From Kaftiobacterium sp035693805 (GTDB taxonomy: Bacteria > Sysuimicrobiota > Sysuimicrobiia > Sysuimicrobiales > Kaftiobacteriaceae): DNA of 7,834 nt. Both the position numbers and the translations under genes were made by a program. The number at the start of each line of letters is the position of its first letter. Positions within the stretch are counted from its first letter, which is position 1. This document shows, piece by piece, positions 1 through 5,730 of the stretch. The notes beneath the pieces were generated by a model. It was not told the origin of the DNA and made no database searches. It was given only the letters and a program-made list of their open reading frames with translations. The DNA lies in NCBI GenBank assembly GCA_035693805.1, contig DASSGA010000021.1, positions 1 to 7,834 on the forward strand. The letters run 5' to 3'.

Positions 1-117
1 GACACCAAGCGGGTGATCCGGGAAGTCGTGGGGATGGTGACGGGGTCAGGCTATCTCGCGGTCACCAAGCCGGACGCCTACGGGGCGACGAAGGTCGCGG
101 ACAAGCACTCGAAGTAG
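1..117 (+). CDS. 3' end of an unidentified gene (partial)
   Basis: The window opens inside a plus-strand reading frame. 38 codons are visible, beginning DTKRVIREVVG and ending KVADKHSK, followed by a TAG stop at 115-117. The fragment is small, basic at its end and has no membrane segment or recognisable motif. I cannot assign a family. It is called coding because the frame is open from the window edge, its third positions are GC-rich like the genes around it, and the next gene ends convergently only two bases after this stop. There is no room for a separate terminator between the two tails. A chance open frame of this length cannot be fully excluded. Confidence 0.5.
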   Translation, partial: DTKRVIREVVGMVTGSGYLAVTKPDAYGATKVADKHSK

Positions 118-119
118 GC

Positions 120-1646
120 CTAGCGGCGTTCCGGATCCCAGCCCCAGACCGGCAGGATGTCCGTGAAGGATCGATCGTCGGTCATGACCGGGACGTCCGC
201 CGTCGCGACCGGCTTCTCGTAGAAATCCCCGAGGAAGTCCGCGTGCAACGCCGGAGGGATCTGCTTCCCCGCCCGCAGCTTCCCCATCGCCCCGAGCAGG
301 TCGCGCTTCGTCAACCCCGGCTTCGCCCCCGAGAAGAGGATGATCGTGCGGACCTCCTCCTCGTCCGGGTAGTACTGGATCTGCACCGGGAACAGGTACA
401 GCCCGGTGAACTCCGCGGCGTAGGTCTTGTAGATGGCCTTGAACAGCTTGCTCTCCGGCCCCGCGAGGAACCCGACGATGTTGGCCGCGACGATGCCGCC
501 CGGCGCCAGCTTCGCCTTGACCTGCCGGAAGAACTCCTGTGTGACGAGGTGGAAGGGCACCCCCTCCGCGTGGTACGCGTCCATGACGATGAGGTCATAC
601 TGGGTGTCTGCGCGGCGGATGTACTGCCGTCCGTCCTGGACGACGATGCGATGGCGCGGGCCTTCGGGCACCGCGAAGTAGCGCTTGGCGACCTCGACGA
701 CGACCGGGTCGAGCTCCACGGAATCGACCTGCACGCCCGGGAAGTCGCTGAGGATACGCTTGGGCACCGAGCCGGAGCCGAGCCCAACGACGAGCACCTT
801 CTTGATGTTCGGATTGAACAGCCACGCCAGCAAGAAGTAGTCAGGATAGCGCAGGGGGCTCTCCAGCGGGGAACTGAGGTACATCCCGCCCTGACGGGAC
901 CGGTCGAAGTGCAGCCAGCGGTAGCACTTGTCCTCCGCCACGCGGATCTGATGGTACACGGTGTCGCGCTGGAACACGACGCGTGACTCGCCGCACTGCG
1001 TCTGGGCACCCGCGGGGACGGCGCCCATGACCAGGGCCACCACGGCGACCGCGGCCGCAGCCCGGACGGTGCGGGCGGCCAGCATCGCCATGAGACCCGA
1101 GAAAACCACCAGGGCGACGCCCAGCGTGTAGAGGATGGCGCGTACGCCCATCGCCGGGATGAGCACGAACGCCGTGAGCAAGGTGCCCACGATGCTGCCC
1201 GCGGTAGAGATCGCGTAGAGGATGCCGGCGGTGTTGCCGACCGTGGCCAGGTTCGTCGCCGCGAGCTTGATCGCGAACGGAGACGTCGCCCCCATGAGGA
1301 TGCTCGGCAGCGCGAACAGGACGATCGACGCAAGCAGCGGGGTCGTGCGCGGCCCCAGGTCCCACGCTGAGAAGGCCTCGAGGATGGACCGGGACAGCAG
1401 CGGCAGGAGCAGGATGAGGACGCCCGCCGTCCCCAGCGTCAGGGCGAGAACGCCGGGGCGCGGCCAGCGGTCCGCGGCGAGGCCGCCGAAATAGTAGCCG
1501 AGGCTCAGGGCGGCGAGGAAGATGCTGATCAGGCTCCCCCAGACATACACCGAGCTGCCGAAGTACGGCGCGAGGATGCGGCTGCCGACGATCTCCAGTG
1601 CCATGAGCACGGCGCCGGATCCGAACACGACAAGTCTCAAGATCAC
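120..1646 (-). CDS. Membrane-anchored spermidine-synthase-like protein (fused MFS/spermidine synthase type)
   Basis: Predicted protein of 508 residues. The first ~215 residues hold about seven hydrophobic helices (near 1-20, 33-56, 65-85, 102-124, 140-165, 168-191, 194-213), with an MFS-like basic turn GGLAADRWPR after the second. The remainder is a spermidine-synthase-type Rossmann domain: nucleotide loop VVGLGSGSVP at 286-295, acidic pair ELD at 311-313, DGRQYI at 338-343 and IVMDAYHAEG at 353-362. True aminopropyltransferases have a second Asp three residues after the first (D158 and D161 in E. coli SpeE). Here that position is His359, so polyamine synthesis is doubtful and the substrate is unknown. 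The GTG at 1646 is chosen because AAGGAG (1655-1660) lies 8 bases upstream, it overlaps the serS stop by 4 bases (GTGA), and translation upstream in this frame is just shadow of serS. It is probably cotranscribed and translationally coupled with serS. Confidence 0.88.
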   Translation of the reverse strand: MILRLVVFGSGAVLMALEIVGSRILAPYFGSSVYVWGSLISIFLAALSLGYYFGGLAADRWPRPGVLALTLGTAGVLILLLPLLSRSILEAFSAWDLGPRTTPLLASIVLFALPSILMGATSPFAIKLAATNLATVGNTAGILYAISTAGSIVGTLLTAFVLIPAMGVRAILYTLGVALVVFSGLMAMLAARTVRAAAAVAVVALVMGAVPAGAQTQCGESRVVFQRDTVYHQIRVAEDKCYRWLHFDRSRQGGMYLSSPLESPLRYPDYFLLAWLFNPNIKKVLVVGLGSGSVPKRILSDFPGVQVDSVELDPVVVEVAKRYFAVPEGPRHRIVVQDGRQYIRRADTQYDLIVMDAYHAEGVPFHLVTQEFFRQVKAKLAPGGIVAANIVGFLAGPESKLFKAIYKTYAAEFTGLYLFPVQIQYYPDEEEVRTIILFSGAKPGLTKRDLLGAMGKLRAGKQIPPALHADFLGDFYEKPVATADVPVMTDDRSFTDILPVWGWDPERR

Positions 1647-2908
1647 GGCTTGATCTCCTTCATCCCATTCATGTACGGGACAAGCGCATCCGGGATGCGC
1701 ACGCTCCCGTCGGCCTGCTGGTAGTTCTCGAGGACGGCGATCCAGGCACGCGGGGTGGCGACCGCCGTCCCATTCAGCGTATGGGCGTAGACGGCCCCGC
1801 TCGACCGCCGGATCCGGATGGCCAGCCGGCGGGCCTGGAAGTCGGTGCAGTTGCTGCACGACGTGGTCTCGGCGAAGCCGCCGCGGCCGGGCATCCAGGT
1901 CTCGATGTCATACGTCTTCGCCGACGCGGTCCCCGCCTCGCCGCCACAGAGGAGCACGACGCGATGGTGCAGGCCCAGGCGCTGCAGCAGCCGCTCCTCG
2001 AGGCCCAGCAGGAACTCATGCTCGTCCCAGGACACCTCGGGTGCGGTGAACGAAAACATCTCGACCTTGTCGAACTGGTGGACGCGGAAGACGCCGCGGG
2101 TGTCCTTCCCATAGGTCCCGGCCTCCCGGCGAAAGCACCACGAGAGTCCGGCAAGCCGGATGGGCAGCAGCTTCTCGTCGAGCGTCTCGTCCTTGTACAG
2201 CCCGGCCAGGCTTTGCTCGGACGTCCCGATGAGGACGAGCTCCTCCCCCTCGATCCGGTAGATCTGCTGTGCATCGATCTCGGCGCCGCCGTACGCGCCG
2301 AGCATGACCTCGGGCCGGACGAGGAACGGCGTCTGCACCGGCGTGAAGCCGTCGGCAAGCACCAGGTCGAGCGCGAAACGCATCAGGGCCTGCTCGAGCA
2401 GCACCCCCGCTCCCCGCAGATAGTAGAAGCGCGAGCCCGAAACCTTCGCCCCGCGCTCGATATCCAGGATGCGCAGCTGCGTCCCGAGGTCCGCATGGTC
2501 CCGCGGTGTGAACCCGAACTGGGGCGCCGTCCCCCAGGTGCGCAGCACGACGTTGGCGGAGGCATCCGCCCCGGCGGGGACGCTCTCATGAGGGAGGTTC
2601 GGGAAGAGCAGGAGGATCGCGGCCAGAGCCTCCTCCGCCACCTTGAGGTCCGGCTCGAGGCCCTTGATGCGCGCGGCGACTTCGCGCATCTCGCCGATCC
2701 GGGCCTGCTTCCCTGCGCCGGAAAGCTTCGGGATCTCCGCCGAGACGCGGTTCTGCTCGGCGCGGAGACGCTCCACTTCCTGCACCAGCTCGCGCCGGCG
2801 CCGATCGGCCTCGAGGGCGCGGTCCACGAGGGCAGGGTCCGCCCCACGCCTGCGCAGCCCGGCGCGGACCATGTCGGGGTTATCGCGGATCAGCTTGAGG
2901 TCAAGCAT
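1643..2908 (-). CDS. serS: Seryl-tRNA synthetase
   Basis: Cytoplasmic class II aminoacyl-tRNA synthetase that charges tRNA-Ser with serine. In selenocysteine-using bacteria it also charges tRNA-Sec, the first step of selenocysteine synthesis. The 421-residue length matches bacterial SerRS. Residues ~1-105 form the tRNA-binding antiparallel coiled coil, rich in Arg/Glu with many leucines. The catalytic domain follows with GTSEQSLAGLY (228-238), motif 2 CFRREAGTYGKDTRG (258-272) leading into RVHQFDKVEMF, the CSNCTDFQARR segment, and motif 3 with Arg387 before AVLENYQQADGS. All key arginines are present. The ATG at 2906-2908 begins the canonical MLDLKLIRDNP. Only a weak AGAG-type Shine-Dalgarno precedes it. 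Upstream on the same strand, after 97 bases, lies the LysR-archease gene. The stop codon overlaps the start of the downstream membrane synthase-like gene. I see no T-box leader. Confidence 0.98.
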   Translation of the reverse strand: MLDLKLIRDNPDMVRAGLRRRGADPALVDRALEADRRRRELVQEVERLRAEQNRVSAEIPKLSGAGKQARIGEMREVAARIKGLEPDLKVAEEALAAILLLFPNLPHESVPAGADASANVVLRTWGTAPQFGFTPRDHADLGTQLRILDIERGAKVSGSRFYYLRGAGVLLEQALMRFALDLVLADGFTPVQTPFLVRPEVMLGAYGGAEIDAQQIYRIEGEELVLIGTSEQSLAGLYKDETLDEKLLPIRLAGLSWCFRREAGTYGKDTRGVFRVHQFDKVEMFSFTAPEVSWDEHEFLLGLEERLLQRLGLHHRVVLLCGGEAGTASAKTYDIETWMPGRGGFAETTSCSNCTDFQARRLAIRIRRSSGAVYAHTLNGTAVATPRAWIAVLENYQQADGSVRIPDALVPYMNGMKEIKP

Positions 2909-2940
2909 GAAGAGTCTCTATGGTGATTGCGTGCGAGGCG

Positions 2941-2990
2941 AAGGAATCTCCTCTCTTCCTTGAAGAGCGATCGCTGCGCCGCTTCGCGGC
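2941..2990 (-). other. Small inverted repeats in the serS leader
   Basis: The gap between the LysR-archease stop and the serS start contains three short dyads. GCCGC/GCGGC with a 3-base loop lies at 2978-2990, the perfect palindrome AGCGATCGCT at 2966-2975, and AAGGAA/TTCCTT with a 9-base purine-rich loop (in the mRNA sense) at 2941-2961. None is followed by a T tract on the minus strand, so they do not look like an intrinsic terminator. They could be a weak attenuating leader, or chance in GC-rich DNA. No function is assigned. Confidence 0.3.
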
Positions 2991-3006
2991 TCGCGTTGAC
3001 AGGACA

Positions 3007-3687
3007 TCACACATCGAAGATGACGCGGGCGCGCCAGAACTGGTTCTGGCGGATCTCCACCTGATGGTAGGTCGCGGCCTTGACGTCCAGCCGGAATCGG
3101 TGACGCGCCGCGTCCACCGGCTCTCCCAGTACGCCGGCCTCCAGATTCGTGTCCGTGAGACGCTCGATGCGGAACTCGCCGGGGATGAATCCGTCCCCGT
3201 TGAGCAGAACCAGCAGCTCGTTCAGCCAGGCCACAAGCAACCCCTCGCGATCGTCGGCCTCGACCGCGACCTTCCGCGCCTCCACCGATCGGACCGCGTC
3301 GGGAGAGATGAGGAATGACATCATCCCCGCCGCGGCGTTGGCGAAGACCTCGGGCAGCGTGCGGCCGTGCGCGATGATCCCGACCTCGGCTGTGTGCTCG
3401 ATGACCTCGAATGCGGGCAGAGGGGGCCTGGCGGACGACGCCACGGCCGAGGCCGCCTCGGCGGCGAGCCCGAGGATGCGCTGAGCGTAGTCGTTCAGGA
3501 TGCGCCCGGCCTCGGTGAGCTGGCTCCGCTTCCCCTCCGGCGCGAACAGCTCGACCCCGAGTGAGCGCTCGAGGTCCGCGACCTGGATGCTGACCGAAGG
3601 CTGGCTGATCCCCAGCTCCTCGGCGGCGCGTGAGAAGCTCCCCAGGCGCGCAACCATGTGGAAGATCCGCAGCTGATGAAGGGTCAC
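3007..3687 (-). CDS. LysR-type HTH domain fused to an archease domain
   Basis: One uninterrupted frame of 226 residues joins two unrelated domains. Residues 1-64 are a LysR-type winged helix-turn-helix (start MTLHQLRIFHMVARLGSFSR, then AAEELGISQPSVSIQVADLE and LTEAGRIL), followed by the usual linker helix at ~65-85. The LysR effector-binding domain is absent. After the spacer ARPPLPA, residues 93-226 form a complete archease: FEVIEHTAEVG (93-103), TLPEVFANAAAGM, WLNELLVLLN (154-163), VKAATYHQVEI (202-212) and the end RVIFDV. Archease is the small metal-binding activator of the RNA ligase RtcB. The C-terminal Asp225 is kept, while the usual HTAD is HTAE101. The GTG at 3685-3687 has GGAG five bases upstream and begins exactly where LysR proteins begin. 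It diverges from selD and is followed by serS. Likely role: a DNA-binding regulator with archease as sensor or partner module, which is inference. The domain calls are firm. Confidence 0.93.
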   Translation of the reverse strand: MTLHQLRIFHMVARLGSFSRAAEELGISQPSVSIQVADLERSLGVELFAPEGKRSQLTEAGRILNDYAQRILGLAAEAASAVASSARPPLPAFEVIEHTAEVGIIAHGRTLPEVFANAAAGMMSFLISPDAVRSVEARKVAVEADDREGLLVAWLNELLVLLNGDGFIPGEFRIERLTDTNLEAGVLGEPVDAARHRFRLDVKAATYHQVEIRQNQFWRARVIFDV

Positions 3688-3700
3688 AACAGCTCCATAC

Positions 3701-3714
3701 TAGCAAGCGTGCTA
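3701..3714. promoter_or_regulatory. Palindrome between the divergent genes, candidate operator
   Basis: TAGCA and TGCTA form a perfect 5-bp dyad separated by 4 bases (TAGCAAGCGTGCTA). It sits 14 bases upstream of the LysR-archease start and overlaps the candidate selD -10. LysR-type regulators typically bind partly dyadic sites in the divergent region beside their own gene, so this is the natural candidate operator. The spacing is T-N12-A rather than the classical T-N11-A. Alternatively, the dyad arises because each arm contributes a TGC to one of two back-to-back extended -10 elements. A second dyad, GCAAGC (3703-3708) with GCTTGC (3727-3732), overlaps it. Confidence 0.45.
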
Positions 3715-3718
3715 CAAT
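3710..3718 (+). promoter_or_regulatory. Candidate extended -10 promoter for selD
   Basis: TGCTACAAT matches the extended -10 form TGnTATAAT with five of six bases in the hexamer. No good -35 lies 16-18 bases upstream, which suits an extended -10 or an activator-dependent promoter. Transcription would start near 3725, giving a leader of about 29 bases that contains the selD Shine-Dalgarno. It overlaps the palindrome at 3701-3714. Confidence 0.45.
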
Positions 3719-3739
3719 ACCCCAAGGCTTGCCGCGGAA

Positions 3740-3748
3740 AGGGGGTGA
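3740..3748 (+). promoter_or_regulatory. Strong Shine-Dalgarno that fixes the selD start at 3754
   Basis: AGGGGGTGA differs from the full anti-SD complement AGGAGGTGA at one position, which can form a G-U pair. Its G-run ends 8 bases before GTG 3754. It supports the upstream start and therefore reading through the TGA at 3805-3807. A GTG inside this element at 3745 is in frame but has no comparable site of its own. Confidence 0.7.
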
Positions 3749-3753
3749 GGATC

Positions 3754-4800
3754 GTGACCGAGCGCGATCGCATCCGGCTCACCGCGATGGTCGCCTGCGC
3801 CGGGTGAGCATCCAAACTCAGTCCTGAGGACCTGGCGCAGGTCCTGCGCCAGTTGCCGGTTCCAACCGATCCGAACCTCCTGGTGGGGACGAACACCGTC
3901 GACGACGCGGCCGTGTACCGCCTCAGCGACGACCTCGCCCTCGTCCAGACCGTGGACGTCTTCACGCCGATCGTGGACGATCCGTACCACTACGGCGCCA
4001 TCTCGGCGGCAAACGCGCTCTCCGACGTCTACGCCATGGGCGGCCGGCCCATCCTCGCGCTGAACATCGTCGGCTTTCCCCGGGGCAAGCTGCCGATGTC
4101 GGTCCTGGAAGACATCCTGCGTGGAGGGGTGGACAAGACCAGGGAGGCGGGCGTCATCATCGCCGGCGGCCACAGCATCGACGACCCGGAGCCGAAGTAC
4201 GGCCTGGCCGTCACGGGGATCGTGCACCCACAGCGCGTTGTGCGCAACATCGGCGCTCGGCCGGGCGATCAGCTGGTGCTCACGAAGCCGCTCGGGCTCG
4301 GGATCATCACGACCGGGATCAAGCAGGAGATGGCCTCGGCGAAGGCGGTGGAAGCAGCCATCGCGATCATGGAGCTTCTCAACCGTGATGCCGCCGAGGC
4401 CATGACACAGGTCGGCGTCCATGCGGCCACCGACGTCACGGGGTTCGGCCTCCTCGGCCATCTCTTCGAGATGACGTCCGGCAGCCGCGTGAGGGCGCGC
4501 CTCTCGTTCGATGCGATCCCGGTCCTCGAGGAAGCCCGCGCGCTCGTACGCCGCGGGGCCATCGCGGGCGGGACATCCCGCAACTACGAGTATCTGAAAC
4601 CCCGCGTCGAGTTCGCCGGACTCGACGAGGGTGACCAGCTCATCCTCTGTGACGCGCAAACCTCGGGCGGCCTCCTGATGGCGGTGGCGACGCCGCGGCT
4701 TGGCGCGCTGACGGAGGCCCTGTCCCGCCGGCGGGTGCCCGCCGCGCACATCGGGGAGATCACCGGGGAGGGTGACGGCACGATCGAGGTCGGGCGCTAG
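3754..4800 (+). CDS. selD: Selenophosphate synthetase with active-site selenocysteine (in-frame TGA)
   Basis: Makes monoselenophosphate from selenide and ATP, the selenium donor for selenocysteine and selenouridine synthesis; cytoplasmic. From GTG 3754 the product is 348 residues including selenocysteine at position 18, encoded by TGA 3805-3807. The N-terminal motif reads LTAMVACAG-U-ASKLSP and aligns with LTQYSHGAG-C-GCKISP of E. coli SelD, so Sec18 replaces catalytic Cys17 and Lys21 matches Lys20. The rest is full-length: VDDAAVY with Asp51, ALSDVYAMGG with Asp91, GGHSID (138-143), KPLGLGIITT (178-187) and ATDVTGFGLLGH with Asp227, all metal or ATP ligands. A gene caller treating TGA as stop would begin at TTG 3853 and lose the active site. 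A SECIS-like hairpin follows the TGA. Divergent from the LysR-archease gene. The esterase gene begins on the next base after the stop. Confidence 0.96.
3805..3852 (+). promoter_or_regulatory. Candidate bacterial SECIS element with its selenocysteine TGA
   Basis: After the TGA at 3805-3807 the coding sequence holds a perfect 9-bp stem, CTGGCGCAG at 3832-3840 paired with CTGCGCCAG at 3844-3852, capped by GTC. The apical GCAGGTC with GU in the loop resembles, from memory, the tip of the E. coli fdhF SECIS recognised by SelB. The loop G is 34 bases after the TGA, near the far end of the range known for bacterial SECIS elements. A weaker hairpin, CTCA/TGAG around loop GTCC (3817-3828), lies nearer the TGA and is an alternative. 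No bulged U is evident in the main stem. Confidence 0.75.
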
Positions 4801-5730
4801 ATGCGCAGGGTTGGAGCGCTCGCGATCCTGTGGTCTCTGCTGGCCTGGCAGACGCTTGCGCCTACGGTCTCCGGCGCATCTGCCACTCGGACGATCGACG
4901 CCGGGGGCCTGCGCCGGACGTTCGTGCTCCACCTTCCGCCGTCGGTCCCCTCCGGGGCCTCGGTACCACTCGTGTTCGTGCTGCACGGAGGCGGAGGGAC
5001 CGGCGCGGGCATCGAGCGCCAGACCGGCTTCAGCAGGCTGGCCGACCGCGAGGGCTTCATCGCCGTCTATCCCAACGCCGTCGATCGCAACTGGAACGAC
5101 GGTCGGGGGGATCCGCACATCCGGTCCCAGGCCGAGGGCATCGACGACGTCGGCTTCATCTCGGCCGTGATCTCGCTGCTCTCGAACGAATACCGCGTGG
5201 ATCCCAAACGGATCTTCGCCACCGGGATCTCCAACGGAGGATTCATGTCCCAGTTGCTGGCCGCGCGCCTCTCGGAGCGCATCGCGGCGATTGCGGCGGT
5301 GGCGGCGGGCATGGGCCCGGCCGTGGCCGCGGCCCTGAAGCCGAGCACACCGGTCTCCGTCCTCGTCATAAACGGGACGAACGATCCGCTCGTCCCCTAC
5401 GGGGGCGGTCCCGTGGCGCGCAATCGTGGAGAGACGATCAGCACCGATGAGATCATCCGGAAGTGGGTCGCAGCGAACCACTGCGCCGGTGATCCGGTGG
5501 CCGCCCAACTTCCCGACACCGATCCATCGGATGGCACGCGGGTGACGAAGACCGCCTACTCGGCGTGCGCGCAGCAGTCAGTGGTCGTCCTGTACACCAT
5601 CGAGGGGGGCGGCCACACCTGGCCGGGGGGCTCCCAGTACCTTCCCCGCGGGATCGTGGGCCGCGTCTCCCGGGACATCAGCGCGAACGAGGTGATCTGG
5701 GCGTTCTTTACCGCGCACCCCCGGCCGTAA
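4801..5730 (+). CDS. Secreted PHB-depolymerase-family esterase (LpqC-like)
   Basis: A 309-residue alpha/beta-hydrolase of the polyhydroxybutyrate depolymerase/LpqC type. A signal peptide is evident (MRR, hydrophobic run to about residue 24, likely cleavage near SGA/SA at 24-28), so the enzyme is exported. The oxyanion region is LHGGGGTGAG (61-70). The nucleophile is Ser144 in GISNGGF, the acid Asp195 in NGTNDPLVPY and the base His272 in GGGHTWPGG, giving a complete triad. Cys228 and Cys256 could pair as a disulfide. Family members hydrolyse short-chain polyesters, feruloyl or acetyl esters. The exact substrate cannot be read here, and no separate polymer-binding domain is present. The ATG follows the selD stop with no gap, and GAGGT (4786-4790) is 10 bases upstream inside selD, so it is probably cotranscribed with selD. 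The 3' end overlaps the convergent glycosylase gene by 23 bases. Confidence 0.9.
   Translation: MRRVGALAILWSLLAWQTLAPTVSGASATRTIDAGGLRRTFVLHLPPSVPSGASVPLVFVLHGGGGTGAGIERQTGFSRLADREGFIAVYPNAVDRNWNDGRGDPHIRSQAEGIDDVGFISAVISLLSNEYRVDPKRIFATGISNGGFMSQLLAARLSERIAAIAAVAAGMGPAVAAALKPSTPVSVLVINGTNDPLVPYGGGPVARNRGETISTDEIIRKWVAANHCAGDPVAAQLPDTDPSDGTRVTKTAYSACAQQSVVVLYTIEGGGHTWPGGSQYLPRGIVGRVSRDISANEVIWAFFTAHPRP

Noticed and set aside
1647..1859. Extended N-terminus of the membrane synthase-like protein
   Set aside because: The extra 71 residues are an out-of-frame reading of serS and resemble nothing. GTG 1646 has AAGGAG at ideal spacing and begins just ahead of the first helix.
1781..2926. Long open frame antisense to serS
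   Set aside because: Fully explained as a shadow of seryl-tRNA synthetase; no family resemblance and no sensible start context.
2996..3001. Perfect TTGACA -35 box on the plus strand
   Set aside because: It points into the 3' end of the LysR-archease gene and has no -10 at 16-18 bases and no gene to drive.
2909..3006. T-box riboswitch or intrinsic terminator ahead of serS
   Set aside because: No T-box consensus (a GGTGG-type core) or specifier stem is visible, and the small hairpins lack a following T tract.
3688..3753. tRNA-Sec or another small RNA gene beside selD
   Set aside because: Only 66 bases are available and they are accounted for by promoter-like and ribosome-binding signals. No tRNA arm sequences or CCA end are present here or in the other gaps.
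3853..4800. selD starting at TTG 3853
   Set aside because: This start drops the catalytic Sec/Cys and Lys motif and has no Shine-Dalgarno. The upstream GTG 3754 with a strong site continues the family alignment through the TGA.
3712..5508. Long open frame antisense to selD and the esterase
   Set aside because: Rich in His, Arg, Asp and Gly with no recognisable domain, as expected for the opposite strand of GC-rich genes. Both sense genes are firmly identified.
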